NCBI GenBank assembly: GCA_016081115.2 | Contig: CM071935.1 | Span: forward strand, 48,429,150-48,493,149 | Direction: 5' to 3' | DNA length: 64,000 nucleotides | Source of the DNA: Rehmannia glutinosa | Taxonomy: Eukaryota > Streptophyta > Magnoliopsida > Lamiales > Orobanchaceae | In this document: positions 28,816-39,702 of the stretch, one piece after another | How the letters are laid out: every line of letters begins with the position of its first letter | How positions within the stretch are numbered: position 1 is the first letter of the stretch | Notes under the pieces: model-generated | Seen by the model: only the letters and a program-made list of their open reading frames with translations | Told to the model about the DNA's origin: nothing | Databases searched by the model: none | Program-made: the position numbers and the translations under genes

Positions 28816-30119
28816 ATACCCCTGTGATAGAGATATGTGTTCCCAAGGATCAAAGCTGGGACATTTACCAAGCATAAACGAAACATCCTCCCAAGAAATA
28901 AACCGAGAACCTGAATCAAGCCATTCCACCAAAACCTGGGGAACCTTCTTCTTCCGACGTATAACTTCACGGTGACCCAATACACACAACGGAACAATTT
29001 TGAAATTACCCTCACTGTCCGTTGCTGGTAAGATGGGATTGGGTGAATGGTTGTCTCCAATGTGCTGCTTCAACAGAGAAACATGAAAAACGGGGTGTAT
29101 TCATGAACCCTCAGGTAAGTCCAATCTATACGCCACTTTCCCAATTTTCTCCAATATTTTTTAAGGCCCATAATATTTTGAGGAAAGTTTCAAGCTTTTT
29201 CGAAGTTTAACCGAATTTTGACAGAAAGGTTGGAGCTTGAGGTACACCATGTCCCCCACATCAAACTCTCTTTCTTGTCTGTGTTTGTCTGTGTTTTGGG
29301 CACATAATTAAATTCTCCTTGAGCGTGCGAACGGTCTGTTGTCTCTTCTGTAACACCTCTTTAGCTTCGATATTAGGAGAGTCTAGGTAAGATCCCATAG
29401 ACAGCTGGGGTGGAGAGTACCCATACAAAGCCTCAAATGGAGAAAGTTTAAGGCTGGTGTGGTAATTGGTATATACCAATATTCTGCCAATGGTAGCCAC
29501 TGAGACCACTTCTTTGGATTAGTGTGCACCATACACCTCAAATAATTCTCCAAACATTGGTTGAGTCTCTCAGTTTGCCCATCTGATTGAGGGTGGTAAG
29601 CTGAGCTCATATCCAAACTGGTACCCATAAGTTTAAACAATTCCTTCCAAAAGGAACTTGTGAAAACCTTATCCCTGTCTGTGACAATGCTCACTGGGGA
29701 GCCATGTAACCTGTAGATAGAGTCTAAGAAGATTTCAGCAATAATTTGAGCAGTGAATGGGTGAGATAGTGCCATAAAATGAGCATATTTAGTGAGTCTA
29801 TCAATGACCACTAAAACCATAGTTTTCCCCCCGATGTAGGTAGTCCTTCTATGAAATCCATATAAATATGTCTCCATGCATGGTTCGGAATAGGCAATGG
29901 CTGCAAAAGCCCCGGATAAGGCCCATGGTTTGACTTGTTTCTTGCACACACATCACACTTTCTGACCGAAGACACCACATCCACCTTCATACTTGGCCAA
30001 TAAAAAGTCCCCTTCAGTCTCATATATGTGCCATTAACCCCTGAGTGTCCTCCATAAGTTGAACCATGCATCTCTAATAGAATTAATTCCCTCAGTTGTG
30101 TATTATGACTAATACACAA
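28747..30119 (-). pseudogene. Chromovirus integrase with chromodomain-like end
   Basis: 30119-29811 carries the zinc-binding region (HGSTYGGHSGVNGTYMRL, then CDVCARNK). The core at 29949-29383 has the D-D-E residues in FIEGLP context (Asp of YMDF), IVTDRDKVF and SDGQTERLNQ. The tail at 29073-28747 has VPQVLVEWLDSGSRFISWED followed by FDPWEHISLSQG, a chromodomain-like fold in which some aromatic cage residues are not obvious. Chromodomains of such elements bind histone marks and direct insertion. Frame changes near 29950, 29510 and 29090-29260 break the frame. Confidence 0.85.
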
Positions 30120-30959
30120 CCTCCCTTGGTACCTAATAACTCCTCCCTAGATTTTGAAATATGGATATGAGTTGGAATCCAGTGTGTTAGCTGCAATGAC
30201 TTTGGTAAAGAATGGATCCTCAACATAACTTTTGATAACCTGGTGTACCCAATTTGGTGAGACTGTAGTGATGGCAGAACAACTAGTCTCATCCTCTCCT
30301 CTTCTAGATAGTGCATCTGCAACCCTATTCTTAGAACCCTTCTTATAATGTACCTCCTAATCTAGCCCCAGTAATTTAGTTATCCACTTTTGTTGCATAG
30401 GAGTTACAATCTTCTGATCCAATAAGTACTTCAAAGATTGTTGGTCAGTCTTGATGATAAGCTTGTGCCCTTGGAGGTAGTGCTTCCACTACGAATGCCT
30501 AACAATACAGCTAGGAACTCCCTTTCATATATGGATAATGCTTGGCTCCTAGGACATAATACCTTGCTTAAGTAAGCAATAGGTCTCCCCTTCTGCATCA
30601 AGATTGCCCTTATCTATGTCCCACTGGCATCTGTTTCCAACACAAAGGGTTGAGAGAAATCTGGATGTGCTAAAATCAAGATGTACTCATTGCTCTTTTC
30701 AAAGCATTGAAAGCTTCTTCACCTCCGGTCCCTACTTAAAACTTTCTTTCTTCAAAGAAACTAGTTAGTGGTTTTCTTATAAGTCCATACCCCTTAACAA
30801 ACTTCCTATAGTATCATATGAGGCCAGAGAAATCCTCTCAATCGCTTAACAAAGTGCAAGGGGTAGGCCATGATATCATGCATGATACCTTTTCGGATCT
30901 GTTTCCACCCCCTCCTAGGAAATTAAGTGACCCCAATATTCCATCTTAACCTGCCCAAA
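30120..30959 (-). pseudogene. Chromovirus RNase H and connection region, decayed
   Basis: Short minus-strand frames separated by stops. Position between reverse transcriptase and integrase, and words such as AFEECKK-like coding near 30700 and KLIIKTDQQSLKYLLDQK-like coding near 30450, indicate the RNase H domain. No single frame is long enough to show the complete catalytic set. Confidence 0.5.
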
Positions 30960-31568
30960 CTAGCACTTACTTCTCTTGGCATACAACTGGTTGTACCTTA
31001 ATAAGGTAAGAACATGCTCCAAATGATTTAAGTGGTCTTCCCAAGTAGGGCTGTATACCAGTATGTCATCAAAAAACACTAACACATACTTCCTCAAAAG
31101 CTCTCTGAAAACTTGGTTCATCAAGGACTGAAAAGTTACAGGGGCATTGCACAAACCAAAAGGCATAACTAGAAACTCATAATGACCATTGTGAGTCCTA
31201 AATGTTGTTAAGTACATGTGCTCTGGTTTCATCAAAATTTGGAAATAACCTGACCTCAAATCAATCTTAGAAAAGAACCTTGCTCCATGCAATTCATCAA
31301 GCAGCTCATCAATAACTGTTATGAGATAATTGTGTTCGATAGTGAGGTCATTGAGGTACCTATAATCAACACACTTCCTCCAAGACCCATCCTTCTTTTT
31401 AACCAAAATAACAGGTGCAACAAAAGGGCTCTTGCTGTTTTGTATGATTCCGGCAACCAATATTTCCTTGATAATCCTTTCTATCTCCTCTTTATGGTCA
31501 TGTGAGGCCCTATAAGGAAACTGATGTTTTGGAATGCTATCTGGTTTCAACAGGATCTGGTGCTCCAC
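30960..31568 (-). pseudogene. Chromovirus reverse transcriptase core
   Basis: An open 202-codon frame with motifs in order: PVILVKKKDGSWRKCVDYR, FFSKIDLRSGYFQI (first catalytic Asp), MPFGLCNAPVTFQSLMN, and LVFFDDILVYS (catalytic FFDD). This is the best-kept coding part of the element. It lacks its N-terminal lead and stops before RNase H. Confidence 0.9.
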
Positions 31569-31640
31569 CCCTTTACTAGGTGGCAGCTCTAGTGTCTCCT
31601 CAAATACATCTTCAAATTTTGTTAATAAATCCTAGAGTGT

Positions 31641-32174
31641 TTAATTCTCACTGGGAATAGTGTTGTTAACAGAGACAACATACACTGCCTCAATCTCTGC
31701 TGAAGATTCTTGGTGTATCAACTTGTACAGTGAAGGGCCACTGATCATTTTGCACTCAGCTGTAGATTTCAGGGCTTGAATCTTAATCCTCTTCCCCATA
31801 AAGGTGACTGTAAAAGTCATCTTATTATAGTCTAATTCAATTGGAGTACATGATTTGAGCCAATCACCATCTAATATCAAGTCACACCCCTCATTTTCAA
31901 GCATCCTCAAGGAATATGTAAACTCATGACCCTGCATCCTTCAGTTGAAATTGTTTACCCTTTTGGAACTCACCATCCTCAGCCCATTAGCCACCTTGAT
32001 CAACAAAGGGTTGGCAGACCCCAACTGACAACCTAGTTTCCTTGCAGTAGCTTCCTGAATGAAGCTTAATGTGCTCCTTGAATCAATCAAAATGTGCAAC
32101 TGGTGTTGCCCAAACTCCCCTATTACCCTCATAGTGGTGATTCCATCTTCCCTTGTTAGTGCATTCAAAGCCAT
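31641..32174 (-). pseudogene. Chromovirus protease region with altered active site
   Basis: Frame 32174-31941 reads LHILIDSRSTLSFIQE where Gypsy proteases have D-S-G-[ST]; here Gly is Arg. Frame 31937-31641 continues with EGCDLILDGDWL, the usual next block (ILGMDWL type). A frame change separates the two. The changed Gly should inactivate an aspartic protease. Confidence 0.8.
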
Positions 32175-32295
32175 TTATATCTCATCCATTTTGTGAATTG
32201 GGGCATTGAGTTCATCATCACAGTCCACATAGGGTTGTGTATAAGTAAGCTTTTCTTCCTCTACCATTATCATGTATGTCACTCTTTGTTTACAT

Positions 32296-33267
32296 CTATG
32301 CCCAAAGTAATGGTTCATCACAATTGTAGCACAAACCCTTCTCTCTTCTAGTTGCCATTTCAGTGGCTGTAAGCAGCTTGATGGGTTTCTTAGGGGGATT
32401 AGCCACTTGCAACTTAGCAGCTGGTGCTAGTGCTAACTCATTCCTCTTAAAATTCTGGAATGAACAAGTGTAGGGCTTACTTGTATTCTTCAGTTTCCTG
32501 GTTATGGCATCCAGAGTATGCAGTTGTTGTTTCCCCAGTTCTATAGTCTGCTGCAAGGTAGTGGGTTCAAACATAGCGATGAAGGCCTGCAACTCATCAC
32601 TGAGTCCACTAACAAAGCTAGCAATAAAATACTCCTCTAAGTATTCTCCCCTCTTAAGTAGCAACATACATGCTCTTAGTTCCTCAAATTTATCCACATA
32701 ATCAGTGTATGAACATGTTTGTCTCAACTTGTTGGATTCATCAATGATTCTAGCTTCTTTGAGTTCCTCAAATCTTGCAGAAATTACCTGCAAAAACTGA
32801 TGCCATGTAAGTTCCTCTTGTTTCATGCTGAAATTCTGGTACCATTGTGATGCCTTTCCTTCAAAGTGCATAGAAGCTAATGTTACTTTTTGGTGATCTT
32901 GGATATTAGGGATCAACTTAAAGTAGCCATTACACTTCAGAATCCAAGACCTGGGGTCACTTCTATCAAACCTGGGGAAATCCAGTTTGGGCAAGGGACT
33001 AAGGATCTGCATACCCTGCTGATCAATCTGGAGCTTGGTTCTTGATGGTTGGTGGATTCTAGATTGCGTACCCTCACCCCCAGAACCTGGGTAAGGATTG
33101 CCTAAAATAGACTCTTCATCCATCTGGTGTTTTTCCTTGTTCATGTTTAATATCTGTAATTGTATAGCTGCCAAGGTATTAGTGAGATGTTCATATTTAC
33201 CATTGAGTCCCATCATTTGATCACGAACTTCTGCACTAATTCCAGTGATTTGCTCTTGAATCTTCAT
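32296..33267 (-). pseudogene. Chromovirus gag with frameshifted zinc knuckle
   Basis: 323-codon frame with KLDFPRFDRSDPRSWILKCN, HFEGKASQWYQNF and a helical capsid region, then EKGLCYNCDEP. The CCHC knuckle begins correctly (CYNCDE), but one extra base near 32314 shifts the frame and the reading ends at a stop; the rest of the knuckle is legible in the next frame. A start upstream of 33267 is likely. Confidence 0.85.
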
Positions 33268-33373
33268 TTATGTGGCTTCTCTTTTCAGAGATTCGATTTG
33301 TAAAATTTGATCTATTCTTTTTTGTGCTTCCTGTAGATCTTTGAGTCTGGTACCGTCTGCCATGGCCAAGGAT

Positions 33374-33392
33374 CGAGTGCTCTGGGATACCA
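33374..33392 (-). promoter_or_regulatory. Primer binding site of the chromovirus
   Basis: Minus strand TGGTATCCCAGAGCACTCG, two bases from the 5' LTR. It matches the initiator-Met tRNA complement with one or two extra C residues. Confidence 0.8.
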
Positions 33393-33394
33393 AA

Positions 33395-33923
33395 TGTAGT
33401 GTTTAGTTGTATAATTTTTAGATTATTAATATGTAATATACTGAGTGTTAAGCTTCCTGTAATAATTAGAGAAGAAATAGACTTGGGGGAGAAGATAGAG
33501 AGAATAACAAGGAAGAGGAGATTGTAACAATTTTTTCTGATATCTCCATACATGCTCACTTGCAGCTAATATATGTTTGGGACCACTGTTTACAATTAGA
33601 AATATCTGCCAAGTAATAACAGAATTACCAATCCTCACTCTACACTTGTAAGGTTGGATTTCATTACATCAAAATAAGCATATTAATTAAGTGGTGGACA
33701 CGTGTCCAGTAGTAGCATCCCTATTTTGCCTCCCAAGCACAGTACCAAATGTTCAGTTTCCTCAAACCCATTAGCTCTCTTTCCTCTCAAATCTTCACCG
33801 CCTCAAACCCATCGGCTCTCTTCCTCTCAAATCTTTAGTTTGCTTTAAACCCATCAACTCTCTTTCCTCTCTTCTCGATCTTCTCCTTAATCCACCTACT
33901 CTTTGAACCCCAAGCTCATGAGA
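33395..33923 (-). repeat. 5' LTR of the chromovirus
   Basis: 529 bp, plus-strand start TGTAGTGTTTAGTTG and end CTCATGAGA, followed by the ACATA target duplication. If the end is taken at the later CA (33926), the LTR has canonical TG...CA ends but the duplication is lost, so the exact end is uncertain. Confidence 0.85.
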
Positions 33924-33928
33924 ACATA

Positions 33929-34550
33929 GTAGCTAAATGAGGAGATTTGTATGGACTATATAAAGATAAGTTGCATACACACATATATATGCACACAAAG
34001 TACTTAAGCGGCTAATATAATGTACTTTTAAGGGCTGTGAGCTAATCTTAAATCTTAATGCTCGAGTAATTGAAGACAAATCCATTTCATATATATATAT
34101 ATATTATCTTTTTATGAGGTTCTCGATCATATATTACATTAATACGTTCAATCAATTTGTTCGTATTTTATGTTTCCCGATACACACCTTGTTGCCACAT
34201 ATCACCCCTAAATTTACCACGTGTAATCTTGTAATTTTTGTACTTTTAATGTTACCACGTGTAACTTAATAGCTAGCATCTTATAGTCCAATTAAATACT
34301 TTTTTTTACCTAAATTAGTAATCCGACAACTAACACTATAAATGAGTTCCAAAATTATAAGACTAGTTATGCCGTATATAATAGTGAGATTATGCTAATA
34401 GCACATAACCAATATGTAATGCATGAAATATATTGGCCAGGTGAGTAGTGAGATGCTCGGGTATTACAAAATCTACTTGTAATATTAACACAACCATTAT
34501 TAAAACATGAATGCAATAACTATTTGGAATGTATTTTTTTAAAAATTATT
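33929..34550. other. AT-rich intergenic DNA
   Basis: Contains a (TA)n run near 34090-34110 and TACCACGTGTAA words at about 34217 and 34253. No gene seen. Confidence 0.5.
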
Positions 34551-34554
34551 CCAT

Positions 34555-34710
34555 AGTCGTTATTGCCAGTAACGACTGGGATGGATTTTTTAAAAAAATC
34601 ATTCCCCAGTCGGTACTAGTAGTAACGACTACGATGGGTTTTTTTTAAAAAAAAAATTGGTTTGGTCGTTAATAGCAGTAACGACTAAGCTTTAGTCGTT
34701 GATGCTATCA
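34555..34710. repeat. Array of TAGTCGTTA...TAACGACT inverted words
   Basis: Repeated pairs such as TAGTCGTTATTGCCAGTAACGACT split by poly-T/poly-A, and GTCGTTAATAGCAGTAACGAC. Same word family as 21690-21964. Probably subterminal repeats of a decayed DNA transposon. Confidence 0.5.
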
Positions 34711-34949
34711 ACAACCATCTCTAAAATATTAAATCCCACCAAATCCACTATACTTGTGTAATATTTTCTCACAATTGCAATATTGATTAAAAACCCCTAT
34801 GTTCTCCAAAGACATTTCCATTCCTAAAGTATTTCAAAATGTTATAATCTTTACACTCTAAGACACATTTATAAATCAAGATATTGCGACTCTTATCTAA
34901 CTTTGTAGAAATTTGAGTGATTTTGATGTGAAAGAATTTAGTGGCTTTT

Positions 34950-36566
34950 TGTAATATCCACAAAATTAGGGATAAAATTATTATTAGGGTTTACAATTAC
35001 ATTTAATTGGGATTCAAATCCCAAATTTCATAATTTGGGGCATAAATTTTAATTAGGGTTTCTAACTATTTAATTAATTTTTTATCAGATTTATTCTTTT
35101 ACAATAAATTTTCCATTTTAATCAAATTATCATATATGAATTTAGAAGGGCTCAAACTTAATGAAAAGGAGATGAAAGGTGAAGGGCCCAAAATTTTAAC
35201 GTAAGAACTTAAGTCCCAATCATCAATTACAGAGTTCCTATAAATTGTTAGTTCCATTCTTAGATTCTTACACAAATCCCTCAACAAGTTCAAGATAGGT
35301 AAAACTCTCTTGAAATAAATCAGTTTCTATCCCAAAAATTTCAGCAAATACACAAATAATTTTTAAAAAATATCCATAGATATATATACAGAAAATATGA
35401 GAGAAAGTGGGTAGCCTGTAGGTCTTCTCGGCTGCCATCCACCACCGGAGACTGGCAACCACCGTCGTCCTCCTCTCGATGTTCGCCGCTGCATCTGTGG
35501 TGGTGTCTGGTGAAGATGGCGTGAAGTGTAAGGGGGCAGGGGGGTTGTGTATGTATAGATGAGGGTATTGAGGGAGGATGGCTAGGAGAGAAAAGAAAGG
35601 AAAAAGAAAGAGGAAAAGAAAAAAAAAAAAAGAAGAAGAAGAAGAACTTGGGGGGGTGGAGCAGCAAACGGAGAAGGAGTGAGAAAGGAAGAAAAAAATG
35701 AAAAGAAAGAGAGAGATTGGGGGTGGGCGTGAGTTGGGGGGATAAGGTTTTGTTTAATTTTGGTGTTTGGATTTCTTTTTTTAAGAAAATATTTAAATAT
35801 TTTAAAAGGCTTAATTGGGAGATTTTGACCCAAACCTTATTATTAGTTTTTCAAGCCCAAAAATCCAAATTCCCTAATTATTTTTAATATGTCAATTTTC
35901 TTTTCTAAACCATCCAAATTTATTAAATAATTTTATTAATTATAATTTTATAATTTATGTAGGAATCAAGAATCAAGAGGGTTAGAATAATTTTATTCAT
36001 TTCAAGGAATAACAGAAAACAGTTGAGGTATGGATTTTTAATACTTGTCTTTATATAATTCTTCATGTGAGTATTTTCAATTATATGTGATATGCAAGAG
36101 GAATTATAAATTATTAGCCAAGGACTATGAATAGGCCCGGGATCGAAGTTGATCTTCGGGTTAAGACACGCTGTGCTAAGAATTTAGTAACTGGCCAGGC
36201 AGAGGAAAAATTACAGAGGAATTACATGTTTTATTATTCATGATTATGCTTGTATGATTTATTATACATTGACAAAAGTTGGTCTCTAATGAGCAAGTGG
36301 AAGCTTACCCCTTCATTTTCATATTTGTTTTTTTAGATTAAGGACTCGTTCGAGATATGCCAGTGATGGATGCAGATCAAATTTAACTGGATAATTTTAT
36401 TTTATGTCATGGAACATTTTGATAATATTTCATTAGTAACGTGACTGGTATTTATTTATATTTAAATATTTAGTTTTATTAAATTATTTTGTTAAAAATC
36501 ATGTTTTTATAACAATATTTTTATAAAAGTCGGAATATTTTTATTTTGTAAAATTAGGGCATTACA
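34950..36566 (+). repeat. 5' LTR of the plus-strand Gypsy element
   Basis: Starts TGTAATATCCACAAAATTAG and ends TTAGGGCATTACA. A purine/pyrimidine-biased stretch (35580-35720) gives long minus-strand open frames that I treat as shadows. Confidence 0.85.
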
Positions 36567-36570
36567 AAAG

Positions 36571-36582
36571 TGGTATCAGAGT
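36571..36582 (+). promoter_or_regulatory. Primer binding site of the plus-strand Gypsy element
   Basis: TGGTATCAGAGT four bases after the LTR end; complements initiator-Met tRNA. Confidence 0.88.
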
Positions 36583-37384
36583 ATTTTTCTGACACAAAAT
36601 GATTTAGAATCATCCATCACCGTCATATCTCAAGCCGACTTCCTCAAGGTTTGTGACAAATTTATTATGTCATTTTATTTCATGCCATTTAATTTTTATG
36701 ACAGATGTAATACATGTTTTCATATGTAATCGTACAATTTTATGACATTCGTTAGATAATAATCTATATGTCTTGTAAAAAGAATATTGATGTTTAACTA
36801 ATATGAATAAAATATAGATGTCGCCACCAAGACTCACTGCTAGAAAAAGGGTGCGCGATTGGGGAATTAACAATATCTCGAACGAGCGAACTAATTACCT
36901 TAATTAAAAAATCAAAGATGGCGATAACATATGAACCTACGTGGTAAAAATGCATCAAATATGGTATGATGTGAATTTTTCGAGTTGTTGATTCGCCGCC
37001 ACCCAAATGGAAAGCTAAGGCTGAAAATTTGTGTGGAATGATGGTGAAGTACTACACACTCAAGATTATCTATGGGGCATTCACTTCTAGGTTGTTTGCA
37101 AAATGGATTGACCGTATAATCGAGGCTATGAAAGAAGATGAAGATGAGGATCTGAATGAGGATGGAAATGAGGGAGAGGCCAGAACTTTTGAGTTGTTTA
37201 ATCAGAATCTACTTTATTTTCCTACTATACAAATAAATCCTTGTTAAAAGGTTGAAATAATATTATGAATAAAAATCTAATATTCTGTTATTATTATTTG
37301 TTTATGATTACATTTCTTATGTTTACATTTGTAGTAAGACTCAATATTCAATCATTAAATTAGTTAAGCATTATGTATACTTAT
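36583..37384 (+). other. Leader region of the Gypsy element
   Basis: ATG at 36820 (MSPPRLTARKRVRD) opens a short frame. A second short frame (37029-37247) has a Glu/Asp-rich tail. I recognise no domain; it may be a decayed gag N-terminus or insertion. Confidence 0.35.
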
Positions 37385-39500
37385 AGGAATATGGCTCCCG
37401 TAAATCGAATTAAAACCGTACAAATGAGAATAACTCCTCTAACGATGGCAATCAAGCCAACAATGAAAATCAAGCTAATGTTGGAAACCAAGCCAACACT
37501 TCTGTCGGTGATGTACTTGCTGAATTTCTCAGGGCAGTGCAAAACAATAACAATAATAACAACACGAGGACTGTGGAACAGTTTCGCTATTATTGTCCAC
37601 CTACATTCAATGGACGTGATGGTCCAGCTGCTGTGGAGGAATGGTTCCAATCTTTAGAAAGAATTTTCCGACTCATTGGATGCACTAACAAGCAAAGAGT
37701 CACATGTGCCACCTTTTAGCTAATTGAGGACGTTGATCATTGGTGGGAAGGATATTGGAGAACTAGAACCGAAGAGGAAAGAGATGCATTGACTTGGAAT
37801 GGGTTCAAGGAGGTTGTCATGGGCAATTTCTTCCCGTAATCGTATCATGATAAAAAAGAGACTGAATTTATAAACTTCAAACAAAGAAACAAGTGGATCG
37901 AGTATGAAAGATAATTCAACCAACTGAGCCGGTTTGCACCGCATTTGGTTGATACTGATATAAAGAAGACATTGAGGTTTAGGAGGGGATTATGATCGCA
38001 ATTGTCCAGTATATTGTATTCTCAGGGTGATTTGGAATACTCTGAGATGGTGAAAAGGGTACATGAAATAGAGACAAGCCTAGTTAAGGATGACGACGGT
38101 CATAAACCAGTTATGGAGTATTTTTTTCAAGTTTATTTTTGACAAAAAAATGGACAACACTTATGTTTTGAGGCCAACCGATCGCCCTATAGGGCATCCC
38201 GTATCTAGGAATGATTTTTGAAATAGAAACAAGAAGTTTGAAAAGTTCCATGAGGTCGACCGGTCGAGCAAACAATGATCCGGTCTGAAAGAATGAAAAC
38301 CGAGAATGTAACATTACCGACTTGAAATATGGAGGAGGGGACCGGTCCAACCAGGGCCGACCGGTCGACCCTCCCTCCATCCTGTGTCTGAATCTCATGA
38401 TCTACTTTTTAACGTTCGAAATTTATACATAGCGACCGGTCGCGCTATATGTTTTTGACAGCAGATTCAAACCGTTGGAAATCCATTATCAGCAAGATTT
38501 ACTTTATCAATTTTGTACATTATTTTTACATCTTGTGATCTTTTTTTTGTAGACAAAAGTAAAGAAGAATGAGCCTATGTTTGTGAAGACTCTCCTATAA
38601 ATAGAGGATGATTTTGAAGACACAAGACACAACACACAAGCATACAATACAACAAGAAATCTGCAAAATTCCCACAACTTTCATTTTTACATTCTTGTTG
38701 TAATAGCCTAAGTTCTTGCACTTGCACAATCTTGAGGTCTAGGCTTTTTATTCTTGATTACACTTGCACTCAAAGTTTGTATACTTCATTTATTGAGTTG
38801 TAATCTTGAATTTTCCTATCATCCAAAACAAGATATCCTCGTTAGTGTTCTTGTGGTAAGAACACACTTGGTGATCTTAGGTGTTGAAGAGTGTGGTACT
38901 CTTCATAGGTGTTGAAGGAAGATTGTGGTAATCTCCTTAAAGGTGTTGTAAGAAGATTGTGGTAATCTTCAAAGGTGGTGTTGTATTAATTATGGTAATT
39001 AATAAAATCTTTTTTTTTTGAAATCCATCCCTGAGATCTTGGGGTGGTAGAGGATTAGGCCCTAGGTGGGTTGAACCTCTATAAATCGATGAGTGTTGTT
39101 TATTTTACACACTTACATTCTTGTCATTTATTTGTTCATTCGAAAAAGAGGGTGATTTGCGAAAAATCGGCATAATGTATTCACCCTCCTCTAGATTATC
39201 GTAGCCACTTGGACTAACACAAAACAAAATAAGAATGGAAATCAGAACAAGCAGGAAAAGACTGAAGGGAATGCCCACCCAAATACTCAAAACAATAAGC
39301 CGTTATGTCCTAATTGCAAGAAAAATCATTATGGCGAATGTCTGGCACGGCAAGAAAAATGCTTCAAATGTAAGAAGCCAGGACATGTGACCGCTAATTG
39401 TCCTCTTTTAAAGGATGTTGGGAACAAAAATGGTCAGACTGGTGGAGAAAGAGCTCGGATGTATGCTTTGACCCAAGAGGAAGTAGATCGAGAACCCAGG
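37385..39500 (+). pseudogene. Gypsy gag in two pieces
   Basis: First piece (about 37480-38110) encodes a poly-Asn stretch, FRYYCPPTFNGRDGPAAVEE and WFQSLERIFRL, then, after a TAG at about 37717, HWWEGYWRTRTEEERD: the retrotransposon gag domain. After the insert at 38151-39219 the second piece gives two zinc knuckles (CPNCKKNHYGEC and CFKCKKPGHVTANC, about 39309-39404). Several stops are present. Confidence 0.8.
38151..39219 (+). repeat. Putative solo LTR inside Gypsy gag
   Basis: 1069 bp starting TGGACAACAC and ending GGACTAACA, non-coding, with TATAAATA at 38596-38603 in a promoter-like setting (CTATAAATAGAGG). Flanks AAAAA and CAAAA are close to a 5-bp duplication. It interrupts gag. It contains several CGACCGGTCG-type palindromes (38258, 38340, 38360, 38436). 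Confidence 0.6.
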
Positions 39501-39501
39501 T

Positions 39502-39702
39502 GTGATGACGGGTATGTTAGCGATGATCGGAATACCTGCTTTAGCACTATTCGACCCTGGTGCATCACACTCGTTTATATCTGCTAAAATTCATTCCATA
39601 ATTGAGTATAAGCATGCTAAAGTAGATGACTCTCTTGAAGTTAGTTTACCTTCTGGGAATTCAATAACTATTGATTCCATGGATAAAGATGTAAATTTGG
39701 AT
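39502..39702 (+). pseudogene. Gypsy protease, truncated by Sirevirus-1
   Basis: Encodes IPALALFDPGASHSFISAKI, a Gypsy protease active-site block in which the usual D-S-G reads D-P-G. It runs to DVNLDC and is cut by the LTR at 39703. Confidence 0.8.

Larger units (their letters stand above)
28301..33923 (-). mobile_element. Ty3/Gypsy element with chromodomain-like tail
   Basis: Two LTRs (33395-33923 as 5', 28301-28815 as 3') enclose gag, protease, reverse transcriptase, RNase H and integrase in Gypsy order on the minus strand. A tRNA-Met primer site adjoins the 5' LTR. ACATA flanks both outer ends (28296-28300 and 33924-33928), consistent with a 5-bp target duplication. The integrase ends in a chromodomain-like fold, marking a chromovirus. 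Many stops and frame changes show it cannot encode an intact polyprotein. Confidence 0.88.
34950..39702 (+). mobile_element. Ty3/Gypsy element, 5' part, cut by two insertions
   Basis: A 1617-bp 5' LTR with TGTAAT...ATTACA ends, a tRNA-Met primer site, gag with zinc knuckles and the start of the protease. A putative solo LTR (38151-39219) splits gag, and Sirevirus-1 enters at 39703. The rest of the element is not in the window. Lineage not fixed; a Tekay-like chromovirus is plausible. Confidence 0.85.

Noticed and set aside
35341..35833. Long minus-strand open frames rich in Phe, Ser and Pro
   Set aside because: They lie in the purine-rich part of a Gypsy LTR and have no domain; low-complexity shadows.
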